Positions 52,998 to 63,418 of a stretch of DNA of 64,000 nt are shown here, piece after piece. The stretch lies in contig NZ_JAKGAN010000002.1 in assembly GCF_023061135.1 (NCBI RefSeq), positions 1-64,000 of the forward strand, read 5' to 3'. A model generated the notes under the pieces. That model was not told where the DNA came from and made no database searches. It saw only the letters and a program-made list of their open reading frames with translations. Position 1 is the first letter of the stretch. Each line of letters opens with the position of its first letter. A program made the position numbers and the translations under genes. This stretch comes from Chromohalobacter sarecensis. Its GTDB lineage: Bacteria > Pseudomonadota > Gammaproteobacteria > Pseudomonadales > Halomonadaceae.

Positions 52998-53618
52998 ATG
53001 GCCAGACGTAAGGGATGGATTCGTCAGCAGAACGTGGAGAAGATCCTGCTGGCGGCGGAGCAGGTGTTTGCCGAGAAAGGGTATGCCGGCGCCTCGATGG
53101 GAGAGATCGCGCAATTGGCGGGGCTTCCCAAGTCCAACGTGCATTACTACTTTTCCACCAAGGAAGAGCTTTACCGTGACGTTTTGCTCGAACTGCTTGA
53201 GGTGTGGAAGCAGGATGCGTTGTGCTTCGAGCTTTACGACGATCCGCGGATCGTGCTCTCCACCTACATTCGCGCCAAGATGAACCACTCGCGTGGCCGC
53301 GCGGCGGGCTCCAAGGTCTGGGCAGCCGAAGTCATGCAAGGTGGAACGGTGATCGGCGATTCGCTTCGCGATAACCTCTATGAGTGGGCCAAGCTCAAGG
53401 AAGCGAAGATACGTGAATGGGTCGAGGCGGGGAAGATCTGGCCTGTCGAGCCGTCCTATTTGCTGTATATGATCTGGGCGTCGACCCAGCACTATGCCGA
53501 CTTCGATTACCAAATCTATCTTCTCAACGATGATGCGCCCCTCGACGACACTCAGTTCGAGCATGCGGTGCAGACAGTGACTAGCGTCATCTTGCGTGGG
53601 ATAGGGCTATCGCCGTGA
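52998..53618 (+). CDS. TetR family regulator, RutR-like
   Basis: The 206-residue protein has a TetR helix-turn-helix (ILLAAEQVFAEKGYAGASMG, IAQLAGLPKSNVHYYFSTKE, about 17-57) and a C-terminal ligand domain. The overall sequence, including HYADFDYQI near 166 and WAAEVMQGG, resembles RutR, which senses uracil and thymine. It is convergent with, and 72 bases from, the 3' end of the pre/hyd operon, so it most likely controls pyrimidine breakdown. The dyad it binds was not located. Confidence 0.85.
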   Translation: MARRKGWIRQQNVEKILLAAEQVFAEKGYAGASMGEIAQLAGLPKSNVHYYFSTKEELYRDVLLELLEVWKQDALCFELYDDPRIVLSTYIRAKMNHSRGRAAGSKVWAAEVMQGGTVIGDSLRDNLYEWAKLKEAKIREWVEAGKIWPVEPSYLLYMIWASTQHYADFDYQIYLLNDDAPLDDTQFEHAVQTVTSVILRGIGLSP

Positions 53619-53631
53619 GGTGAGCGTCCGC

Positions 53632-53672
53632 GAGCGGGGCGCCCCCCAGCATTGCTGCCAGAGGCGCCGCTC
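53632..53672. terminator. Hairpin between the convergent tetR and preA genes
   Basis: GGCGCC (53638-53643) and GGCGCC (53663-53668) pair, extended by GAGC (53632-53635) with GCTC (53669-53672) across a two-base bulge. It sits in the convergent gap and may end both transcripts, but no T-run follows. Confidence 0.4.
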
Positions 53673-53690
53673 GAATGGACAGGAACGCGT

Positions 53691-54989
53691 TCAGGCGGAT
53701 TCACGAAACGGGTTGCGCGGGTCTTCGTTCCAACTCATGTAGGGTTTTTCGCTTGGCTGCGGCACCATGCTGATGCAGTCCTCGACCGGGCAGGTGATCT
53801 GGCACAGATTGCAGCCCACGCATTCCTCTTCGATGACTTCATAACGCCGCGCACCGGCGGCGTCGATCAACTTGGCAATCGATTGGTGCGAGGTGTCCTC
53901 GCAGGCGATGTAGCAGCGTCCGCACTGGATGCACGTGTCCTGGTCGATGTGCGCGATGGTCTGGAAGTTCATGTCCAGATACTTCCAGTCGGTGGTATTG
54001 GTCACTGCCTTGCCGGAAAACTCAGCGAGACTGCGATAGCCCTTCTCTGCCATCCAGCGCGCCAGGCCGTCCTGCATTTCCTCGACGATGCGAAAGCCGT
54101 GGAGCATGGCAGCGGTGCACACCTGCACCGCGCCGGCGCCGAGTGCGGCGAATTCTGCGGCGTCACGCCAGTTGGAGATGCCGCCGATACCGCAGATCGG
54201 CAGGCCCTGGGTTTCCGGGTCACGGGCGATCTCGGCGACCATGTTCATGGCAATGGGCTTGACCGCCGCTCCGCAGTAGCCGCCGTGAGTGCTCTGGTTG
54301 CCCACGGTGGGCTTGGCGACCATGTTGTCGAGATCGATCGAGGTGATCGAGTTGATGGTGTTAATCAGCGAGACCGCGTCGGCGCCACCGCGCAGTGCGG
54401 CCTGAGCAGCAACGCGAATGTCGGTGATATTGGGCGTGAGCTTCACGATCACTGGCTTGGAGTAATACTGCTTGCACCAGCGCGTGACCTGCTCGATGAG
54501 ATCGGGGTTCTGGCCCACTGCGGCGCCCATGCCGCGTTCGGGCATGCCGTGCGGGCAACCCAGGTTGAGTTCGATGCCGTCGGCGCCGGTGGCCTCTACC
54601 CGCGGCAGAATCGCCTTCCAGCTCTCCTCGACGCAGGGCACCATCAGCGAGACGATCAGCGCACGGTCGGGCCAACGCTTCTTGACCTCGGTGATCTCGC
54701 GCAGGTTGATCTCCAGGCTGCGGTCGGTGATCAGCTCGATATTGTTGAAGCCCAGCACCTCGCGGTTTTTGCCGAAGTGCGCCGAATAGCGCGACGATAC
54801 GTTGACTGCCGCCGGGTCCTCACCGAGGGTCTTCCAGACCACGCCACCCCAGCCGGCTTCGAAAGCGCGCTCGACGTTATAGGCCTTGTCGGTGGGCGGG
54901 GCGGAGGCCAGCCAAAAGGGGTTGGGCGAGCGGATGCCGGCGAATTCGATGCTTAGATCGACGTCGGGCTTTTTCGCGGATGCCTTCAT
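53691..54989 (-). CDS. preA: NAD-dependent dihydropyrimidine dehydrogenase, catalytic subunit
   Basis: The 432-residue protein combines an FMN-binding TIM barrel (IEFAGIRSPNPFWLASAPPT near 15-34; LNLGCPHGMPERGMG with the catalytic Cys near 142-156) and a C-terminal ferredoxin domain with two [4Fe-4S] motifs (CIQCGRCYIAC near 340 and CVGCNLCQITC near 374). With PreT it interconverts uracil and dihydrouracil (or thymine) with NADH. Its ATG shares one base with the preT stop (TAATG), so the subunits are translated in step. Confidence 0.95.
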   Translation of the reverse strand: MKASAKKPDVDLSIEFAGIRSPNPFWLASAPPTDKAYNVERAFEAGWGGVVWKTLGEDPAAVNVSSRYSAHFGKNREVLGFNNIELITDRSLEINLREITEVKKRWPDRALIVSLMVPCVEESWKAILPRVEATGADGIELNLGCPHGMPERGMGAAVGQNPDLIEQVTRWCKQYYSKPVIVKLTPNITDIRVAAQAALRGGADAVSLINTINSITSIDLDNMVAKPTVGNQSTHGGYCGAAVKPIAMNMVAEIARDPETQGLPICGIGGISNWRDAAEFAALGAGAVQVCTAAMLHGFRIVEEMQDGLARWMAEKGYRSLAEFSGKAVTNTTDWKYLDMNFQTIAHIDQDTCIQCGRCYIACEDTSHQSIAKLIDAAGARRYEVIEEECVGCNLCQITCPVEDCISMVPQPSEKPYMSWNEDPRNPFRESA

Positions 54990-56368
54990 TACGCCACCTC
55001 CTGCTGGGCCATGATCTCGTTGTGGATGGCCTGAGCGACCAGCTTGCCGTGCTGCACGGCCTGGACGGTCAGGTCCTGACCGGCCGCGATGCAGTCGCCG
55101 CCGGCATACACGCCGGCAAGCCGAGTGCGAAAGTTACCGTCGACCTCGATCTTGCCGGCTTCTTGGCCGAGCTGGCCGGCACGCACGTCGCTCAGGCTAT
55201 TCTCATCGAAGGCCTGGCCGATCGCCGTGAACACCGCGTCGGCGGGGATGTCGAGGGTTTCGCCGGTGGCGGCGAGGGCGCCATCTTGTGACTCGGTGCG
55301 CGCGAAGCGCATGCCGGCCACGCGTTCAGCGTCGTCGAGCAGAATCCGTTCGGGCTGGGCCCAGGTGACGATGCGCACGCCGTTGGCCTTGGCGATTTCT
55401 TGCTCGTGGCCGGTGGCGGCCATCGACTCGACTCCGCGCCGATAGACTAGGGTGACTGCGTCGGCGCCCAGGCGAGCCATTTGCACCGCCATGTCGATGG
55501 CAGTGTTGCCGGCACCGATCACCACGCAGCGCTTGGCCAGCGCCAGGTCGCCAATGTCCTCGCTCTGACGTAGTTCCTTGATGTAATCGGTGGCGGGCAT
55601 CAAGCCCGTAGCGTGTTCTCCCGTCAGGCCAAGCTGGCGGCTGGCGCCGAGGCCCAAGCCCAGAAACACTGAATCGTACTCGCGCTGCAAGGTCTCGAGA
55701 TCGAGATTGTCGCCCAGGCGCTGGCCGTGTCGGATCTCGATGCCACCGATTTCAAGCAAGAAGTCGACCTCCTTTTGGGCGTAGTCGTCGACCAGTTTGT
55801 ACTTGGCGATGCCGTATTCGTTGAGCCCGCCGGGCTTGGCCTCGGCCTCGAAGACCGTCACCCGGTGGCCGAAGGTGGCCAGCCGGTGGGCACAAGAGAG
55901 TCCGGCAGGTCCAGCGCCGACGATGGCAATGTGTTTGCCGGTGTCGGCGGCGCGCACGAACGGATGGCCGTCGAAGTGCATGTGATCGACGGCGTGGCGT
56001 TGCAGCAGGCCGATCAACACTGGCTGGCACTCGGCGTCGTGATTGCGCACGCAACTCTGTTCGCAGAGGATCTCGGTGGGGCAGACCCGGGCGCAACTGC
56101 CGCCGAGGATGTTCTCCTCGAGAATGGTCTGGGCGGCGCCGTTGATATTGTCCTCGGCGATCTCGCGGATGAAGCGCGGAATGTCGATATCCGACGGGCA
56201 GGCCTCGACACACGGAGCGTCATAACAGTACAGGCAACGCTGGCTCTCGATGAATGCCTGGCGCTGGGTCAGTGGCGGATGCAAGTCACTGAAGTTGGCC
56301 TCCAGCGCGGTAGTGCCATCACGGGTGCCATCGCCGGTTCGAGGCAGGTGGTTGAGAGGGTGGGTCAC
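54989..56368 (-). CDS. preT: NAD-dependent dihydropyrimidine dehydrogenase, electron-input subunit
   Basis: The 459-residue flavoprotein resembles the small subunit of glutamate synthase. It has N-terminal iron-sulfur Cys motifs (CLYCYDAPCVEACP near 46-59; CARVCPTEILCEQSC), an FAD loop IVGAGPAGLSCAH near 149-161, and an NAD loop VVIGAGNTAIDMA near 283-295. It passes electrons from NADH to PreA. It is the first of the preTA pair and lies 89 bases after the dihydropyrimidinase gene on the same strand. Confidence 0.94.
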   Translation of the reverse strand: MTHPLNHLPRTGDGTRDGTTALEANFSDLHPPLTQRQAFIESQRCLYCYDAPCVEACPSDIDIPRFIREIAEDNINGAAQTILEENILGGSCARVCPTEILCEQSCVRNHDAECQPVLIGLLQRHAVDHMHFDGHPFVRAADTGKHIAIVGAGPAGLSCAHRLATFGHRVTVFEAEAKPGGLNEYGIAKYKLVDDYAQKEVDFLLEIGGIEIRHGQRLGDNLDLETLQREYDSVFLGLGLGASRQLGLTGEHATGLMPATDYIKELRQSEDIGDLALAKRCVVIGAGNTAIDMAVQMARLGADAVTLVYRRGVESMAATGHEQEIAKANGVRIVTWAQPERILLDDAERVAGMRFARTESQDGALAATGETLDIPADAVFTAIGQAFDENSLSDVRAGQLGQEAGKIEVDGNFRTRLAGVYAGGDCIAAGQDLTVQAVQHGKLVAQAIHNEIMAQQEVA

Positions 56369-56457
56369 GGTAGCTCTCCTTCGGCACCGCCGTTCGCGTA
56401 GAGCGCATCGGCGGGCCGCTTCTTGTTATGCAATTCGGTCAGCGACGAAGGTGCGGC

Positions 56458-58883
<2,426 letters not shown>

Positions 58884-59505
58884 CAATGAATCCTCATGTT
58901 GTGCTTGTTGTTAACGGTTGTCGTACACCGTTATGCATTGATTCGGTTTTTATAAAACCTGTCTTTTGAGTCAGGATAATAAAAACTTAGTCGCTCATAA
59001 GGCGTTATTTCAAGTTGTTTTTGAATTTTTTGGGATTAATTTAAATTTGCGTAACCTATTAATTTAAAAACAATTCCCTATAAGGCTGCAAGACGTGCAC
59101 CAATTTTTGGTTTAAAGATATAGGTTTATTTATTGTTTAAAAACATATATTTATGATTTTTATAAAGGCGCTAGAGTAGGTCGGAAGGCATTGTTATGCA
59201 CCATTGTGGAACTTGTCTAGAGTGTCAGGATGCTTGCTTCTCAGCCTGATAAGGAATGTTGGATATGCACAGTGACGGTATGAGAGAAAAGTTGACGGTG
59301 CGGGCAGGATTGATTGATTTATTGAAATCAATGACTTGTTACGAATGGGGCAGGTTGATGGGAGCTGCTTTCAAGAAGGCTTCTCCCTCAAAACGCCAGA
59401 TTGGGCATGCTTTTTGCGGGAAGATGGCAAGCGACGGTCAGTATTCAACACAATGCATAGCTTCCCGATGCGGGGAGTTGGCAGCCGCAAGAGGAGACAA
59501 CAACA
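58884..59505. other. Long A+T-rich control region between the ureidopropionase and permease genes
   Basis: No gene is supported in these 622 bases; a frame at 59256-59597 lacks homology and overlaps the permease. 58900-59170 is strikingly A+T-rich. A sigma-54 like element faces left at 59087-59102. NtrC-like half-sites TGCACCA occur at 59096 and 59197. A possible stem, GGGAG with CTCCC, near 59360-59386 could fold in the permease leader. Confidence 0.5.
59087..59102 (-). promoter_or_regulatory. Possible sigma-54 promoter of the pyrimidine catabolic operon
   Basis: On the minus strand TGGTGCACGTCTTGCA has the TTGCA half perfect and GG-N10-GC spacing, with two mismatches in the TGGCAC half. 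The predicted start is near 59076, about 190 bases before the ureidopropionase gene. A nitrogen-starvation promoter would suit the pathway. Confidence 0.42.
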
Positions 59506-61011
59506 ATGACGGCAAACACTTCACGCTCAGTGCAGCGTGGCGACCTTGTCGAGCTCGAGGTCGGCGACGACGTTCGGGAAAGTTCACGTTTCAATGAGGA
59601 TATCGCCCCGACACGGTTCGAGGAGCGTACTTGGTCGCGCTGGAACGTCGCGGCCTTGTGGGTCGGTCTGTCGATTTGCGTGCCGACCTACACGCTGGGC
59701 GGCATCCTGACGGCCTATTTCGGGCTCTCGGTGAGCGAGGCATTGGTCACGATCCTGATCGCCAATATCGTGATCCTGGTGCCCCTGACGCTGAATGCCT
59801 TCCCGGGCACCAAGTTCGGCATTCCGTTTCCGGTGGTATTGCGCTCGTCGTTCGGTATTCGTGGCTCCAACGTTCCCTGCCTGATAAGGGCGCTGGTTGG
59901 GTGCGGCTGGTTCGGCATTCAGACGATGTTCGGCGGGCTGGCGATTCACCTATTGCTGTCGGCGGTCTTTCCACCCTGGCGTGCCTTGGAAGGGCTTGGC
60001 GAGGTGATCGGCTTTTTCCTGTTCGGTGCCATGAATCTGTATGTGGTGATCCGCGGTGCCGAGTCGATCAAGTGGCTGGAGACCCTTTCGGCGCCGCTGC
60101 TGTTGGCCGTTGCCGTGGGGCTGATGGTGTGGGCCATGCCGCACGTGTCGATGACCGAACTGTTGAGTCAGCCGCCGTCGCGTCCAGAAGGTGCGCCAGT
60201 CTACGGTTATTTCTTCGCCGGGCTGACGGCCATGGTGGGTTTCTGGGCCACGTTGTCGCTTAACATTCCCGACTTCAGCCGTTTTGCCAAGAGTCAGAAG
60301 GATCAGATCGTCGGCCAGATCATCGGCCTGCCGTTGACCATGTTCTTCTTTGCCTCGCTGGGCGTCGTCATGACGGCGGCGTCGGCGTCGCTGGTGGGGG
60401 AAACGATTGCCGATCCGGTGAACTTGATCGGGCGTATCGATAATCCCTTCTGGGTGGTCATCGCCATGGTGCTGATCATCATCGCGACGATCTCGACCAA
60501 TACCGCCGGTAATATCGTATCCCCGACTAACGATTTTCAGAACATCGCCCCCAAGCTGATCAACCAGACGCGCGGTACGCTGATGACCGGCTTGGTCGGG
60601 GTATTGCTGATGGGGTATGACCTGTTGCAGAAAGCTGGCGTGATCGTCTCCGACGTGACCCTCGAGAGCCTGTATTCCAACTGGTTGCTGGGGTATTCGA
60701 GCCTGCTGGGGCCAATCGCCGGGATCATGGTCGTCGATTACTTCCTGATTAAGCGTCAGCAATTCGACGTCGCCAGCCTGTACAAAGACGGTGCCGCGTA
60801 TCCGGCCTACAATCCGGCTGGCTTTATCGCCTTCTTTATTCCCGTATTATTGACGGTGTTCTCGCTCGTGACCGGTACCTGGACATGGTTTTACGACTAT
60901 GGATGGTTTACCGGCTCGGCGTTGGGGGCGGTCATCTACTACGCGGCGAGCCAGGTACTCGCTAAGCCGGTGAGCCAAGATGACGCCGTGACCGACAAAG
61001 TGGGCACCTGA
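59506..61011 (+). CDS. NCS1 family permease for pyrimidine or related base
   Basis: The 501-residue protein has twelve hydrophobic segments and NCS1 features: RFEERTWSRWNVAALWVGL near 38-56, FGIPFPVVLRSSFGIRG near 104-120, FWATLSLNIPDFSRFAKSQ near 246-264, and STNTAGNIVSPTNDF near 330-344. These transporters take up uracil, allantoin, hydantoin or cytosine with cations. The position facing the pyrimidine operon argues for uracil, dihydrouracil or thymine. Its N-terminal 35 residues are polar and cytoplasmic. ATG 59506 follows GAGGAG. Confidence 0.92.
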   Translation: MTANTSRSVQRGDLVELEVGDDVRESSRFNEDIAPTRFEERTWSRWNVAALWVGLSICVPTYTLGGILTAYFGLSVSEALVTILIANIVILVPLTLNAFPGTKFGIPFPVVLRSSFGIRGSNVPCLIRALVGCGWFGIQTMFGGLAIHLLLSAVFPPWRALEGLGEVIGFFLFGAMNLYVVIRGAESIKWLETLSAPLLLAVAVGLMVWAMPHVSMTELLSQPPSRPEGAPVYGYFFAGLTAMVGFWATLSLNIPDFSRFAKSQKDQIVGQIIGLPLTMFFFASLGVVMTAASASLVGETIADPVNLIGRIDNPFWVVIAMVLIIIATISTNTAGNIVSPTNDFQNIAPKLINQTRGTLMTGLVGVLLMGYDLLQKAGVIVSDVTLESLYSNWLLGYSSLLGPIAGIMVVDYFLIKRQQFDVASLYKDGAAYPAYNPAGFIAFFIPVLLTVFSLVTGTWTWFYDYGWFTGSALGAVIYYAASQVLAKPVSQDDAVTDKVGT

Positions 61012-61054
61012 GCGAGCGCGATGCGGCAATCGTGATGCTCTGTTCTCTACATGC

Positions 61055-61086
61055 AAAAGCCACCGCCCAAAGGCGGTGGCTTTTTT
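61055..61086. terminator. Bidirectional terminator between the permease and narK
   Basis: A perfect 9-bp stem GCCACCGCC (61059-61067) with GGCGGTGGC (61072-61080) has AAAA before it and TTTTTT after it. It separates the convergent permease and narK genes and should stop both. Confidence 0.9.
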
Positions 61087-61110
61087 CGTTGGCCAGTAAG
61101 CAGGTGCGGT

Positions 61111-62466
61111 TCAACGCGCCGCGATGGCATCGACGGGTGTTTCGGTGCCTGCTGCGGCGTCGCGATAGGCGGCGTCTTCTTCGGCGAGCACCTGCGGCGA
61201 GAAGCGGATGAGCAGGGCGCAGAAGGAGGCGAGCATCACCGCGACGCCGAGGAAGAAAAGGCCTTGCTGATAGGAAAGTGATTCGCTGCGGAACAGAAAA
61301 CCGGCGCCGACCGCACCAGCGTTGCCGCCCGCGCCGACGATGCCGGCGACAGCACCGAGGGCTTTCTTGTTGATGAAGGGGACGACCCCGAAGGTGGCAC
61401 CTTCGGCCATTTGAGTGAAAAGGCTGAAGACCAGCATGATGCCGATGGCGAGCGCCAGCGTCTGCATCTGGGCGAAGCCCATCAGGGCGATACCTTCACA
61501 GAGCATGGCGATGAACAGCCAACGCACGCGTCCCTTGAGTCCACCGTGGCGGGCGAAGAGATCGGAGAAGATACCGCCGAGAGTGCGGGCGAACAGGTTC
61601 ATTAGTCCAAATAGCCCGGCGATCAGCCCGGCGGTGGCCAGGTCGAGTTCGAAGTTGTCGAAGAAATAAATGGCCGCGATGTTGTTGATGGTCAGTTCGA
61701 CACCGAAGCATGCCGCATAGACGATGAACAGTGCCCAGACACGTATATCCTTCATGGCGGCGCCGAAACTTTGCGCCATGCCGTGCTCCTTCTCGGCATA
61801 GGGGAGTTCTCCGCGCGCCCGCAGCGTGTCGAAATTACCGTTCGGTGCGTCCTGCGTGAAGAAATAGTAGGCGATGCCAGTCGCGAATAGCACGATGCCG
61901 GGCACGACCATGGCCAGACGCCAGCCGAGCGCTTCGTTGACACCGAGCATCATGATGCCGGCGAAGACCAAGGGCATGAGGATCTGTGTGGTGCCGCCGC
62001 CCAGATTGCCCCAGCCGGCGGTCGTGGCATTGGCGGTGCCGACCACGTTAGGCGCGAACATCACCGAGGTGTGGTACTGGGTGATGACAAAGGAGGCGCC
62101 GATCGCGCCGATGGCCAATCGCGCCAGCAGGAAGGTTTCGAAGTTATCGGCGAGGCCGATCAGCATCACCGGCAGGGAACCGAGGCACAGCAACCAAGTG
62201 TAAGCCTTGCGGGGGCCTATCTTTTCGCAGAGAAGCCCGATTACCAGGCGTACCAAGACGGTAATGGCCACCGAGGCGATGATGGTATTGCCGATCTGGG
62301 TTTTGCTTAGGTCGAGGTCTTCACGCACCACGGCCATCAAGGGGGCGATGCCGAACCAGCCGAAAAAGCAGACGTGGAATGCGAACCACGACATGTGGAA
62401 GGCGCGCATCTGCGGGGTCTTGAGGCTGAAAAGCCGTATCTTGTTGGCCTTGTTGCGGATGTCCAT
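61111..62466 (-). CDS. NarK/NasA-type nitrate/nitrite transporter (MFS)
   Basis: The 451-residue protein has twelve hydrophobic segments and NNP family motifs: FHMSWFAFHVCFFGWFGIAP near 23-42, and the two Gly-rich nitrate signature stretches TAGWGNLGGGTTQI near 153-166 and AGIVGAGGNAGAVGAGFLF near 385-403. It imports nitrate, or exchanges it for nitrite, for the assimilatory enzymes encoded 17 kb away. It is divergent from nasT-nasS, and its leader contains a terminator, suggesting nitrate-dependent antitermination. Confidence 0.93.
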   Translation of the reverse strand: MDIRNKANKIRLFSLKTPQMRAFHMSWFAFHVCFFGWFGIAPLMAVVREDLDLSKTQIGNTIIASVAITVLVRLVIGLLCEKIGPRKAYTWLLCLGSLPVMLIGLADNFETFLLARLAIGAIGASFVITQYHTSVMFAPNVVGTANATTAGWGNLGGGTTQILMPLVFAGIMMLGVNEALGWRLAMVVPGIVLFATGIAYYFFTQDAPNGNFDTLRARGELPYAEKEHGMAQSFGAAMKDIRVWALFIVYAACFGVELTINNIAAIYFFDNFELDLATAGLIAGLFGLMNLFARTLGGIFSDLFARHGGLKGRVRWLFIAMLCEGIALMGFAQMQTLALAIGIMLVFSLFTQMAEGATFGVVPFINKKALGAVAGIVGAGGNAGAVGAGFLFRSESLSYQQGLFFLGVAVMLASFCALLIRFSPQVLAEEDAAYRDAAAGTETPVDAIAAR

Positions 62467-62605
62467 GGCTCATCCTCTAGCGTTGGAGTAGCGGAGATCG
62501 AACGCGACGTCGGCGACCTTCGTCATGAAGGGCCGGGTCCTGGGGTCCGACGCACTCGTACTCACTTGGCGAGCCTGGTCCACGTCTTGCTGCCTTAAAA
62601 AAAGC

Positions 62606-62682
62606 AAAAGGCATGCCAATGGAGTAGAGCGATGATGAATGCCCAGGCTTATCGGCCCAAAGCGGCTCATTGGCATGCTTTT
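62606..62682 (-). promoter_or_regulatory. Terminator in the narK leader (candidate NasT target)
   Basis: On the minus strand, AAAAGCATGCCAATG (62682-62668) pairs with CATTGGCATGC(C)TTTT (62621-62606), an 11-bp perfect core plus AAAA/TTTT across a one-base bulge, followed by GCTTTTTTT. It lies 140 bases before narK with no gene upstream on that strand. A further stem GGTGCG/CGCACC lies just before it. This matches the leader design seen for nasA and the nirB arm. Confidence 0.65.
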
Positions 62683-62726
62683 GGTGCGCTTTGAGGCGCT
62701 ATCGCACCGTTTTAATGCATCCATGG

Positions 62727-62743
62727 TGCACCGCTGATGTGCA
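62727..62743. promoter_or_regulatory. NtrC-type binding site between narK and nasT
   Basis: TGCACCGCTGATGTGCA is an exact TGCAC-N7-GTGCA dyad. Its centre lies about 70 bases upstream of the predicted nasT start. It could serve nasT, narK or both. Confidence 0.68.
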
Positions 62744-62779
62744 GAGCCCGTGTTGCATGGGCTGCCGCAGGGCATTGCC

Positions 62780-62795
62780 TGGCATGTAACCTGCA
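62780..62795 (+). promoter_or_regulatory. Sigma-54 promoter of nasT-nasS
   Basis: TGGCATGTAACCTGCA fits TGGCAC-N5-TTGCA with two mismatches and exact GG-N10-GC spacing. The predicted start is near 62806, 25 bases before nasT. Confidence 0.65.
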
Positions 62796-62830
62796 TTGAA
62801 AGTCGACAAGCACCCAGGAGAGGAAAGCGC

Positions 62831-63409
62831 ATGACCGTGAAGGTGCTGATCGTGGATGCTCGTCCGGAACGCTCGCGGGCGTTGGAGCAAGCACTGCATG
62901 AGGCGGGGTTCGACGTGGTGACACGTGCCAACGAGCATGACGATCTCTACGCCGTCATGACGCGCGTCAAGCCTGATGCGGTGATCATCGATGCGGCGCT
63001 GCCCAGCCGCGATACCCTGGAACACATGGGCCAGCTGGGGCGCCGCTTTCCTAAGCCGATGATTATGCTTGCCGAGGAAGAAACGCCGGATTTAACACGC
63101 GAAGCGACGAGTGCAGGTGTAAGTGCCTACGTGGTCGAGGACATACAGCCGGCGCTGGTGCGTTCGATGGTCAATGTAGCGATTGCCAGCTTCGACGCGC
63201 ATCGTGCCCTCAAGGGCGAGTTGACCAAGACTCAGACCACGCTGTCGCAGCGGCGCACCATTGAACGCGCCAAGAGCCAATTGATGGAAACGCACGCGTT
63301 CAGCGAAGACGCCGCCTATCAGTGGCTACGCAAGCACGCCATGAATCGTCGCTTGACCATTCACGAGGTAGCTCAGGCCGTCTTGACCAGTGACGATTTC
63401 GAGTCGTAG
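62831..63409 (+). CDS. nasT: NasT-type ANTAR antiterminator
   Basis: The 192-residue protein has a receiver-like domain (VLIVDARPERSRALEQAL near 5-22; acidic residue in AVIIDAALPS near 50-59) and a C-terminal ANTAR RNA-binding domain (TTLSQRRTIERAKSQLMETH, then SEDAAYQWLRKHAMNRR, about 137-180). In Azotobacter and others NasT binds leader RNA of nitrate genes and prevents termination; NasS holds it until nitrate arrives. Start 62831 follows AGGAGAGGAAAG; a longer frame to 62750 crosses the promoter. The next gene encodes the probable NasS. Confidence 0.92.
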   Translation: MTVKVLIVDARPERSRALEQALHEAGFDVVTRANEHDDLYAVMTRVKPDAVIIDAALPSRDTLEHMGQLGRRFPKPMIMLAEEETPDLTREATSAGVSAYVVEDIQPALVRSMVNVAIASFDAHRALKGELTKTQTTLSQRRTIERAKSQLMETHAFSEDAAYQWLRKHAMNRRLTIHEVAQAVLTSDDFES

Positions 63410-63418
63410 GAGACAATG

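Noticed and set aside
53652-54956. 434-residue open frame on the plus strand opposite preA
   Set aside because: preA has all cofactor motifs; the antisense frame has a composition typical of shadows. Similar long shadows opposite mmsA (48841-50028), nirB (37315-38400), nasA (40979-42823) and cphA (32991-34136) were dropped for the same reason.
59181-59201. AAGGCATTGTTATGCA as a plus-strand sigma-54 promoter for the permease
   Set aside because: GG and GC are nine, not ten, bases apart, a spacing sigma-54 holoenzyme does not tolerate.
59256-59597. 113-residue open frame before the NCS1 permease
   Set aside because: It overlaps the permease start, has no ribosome site and no family resemblance; the region reads as leader or promoter DNA.
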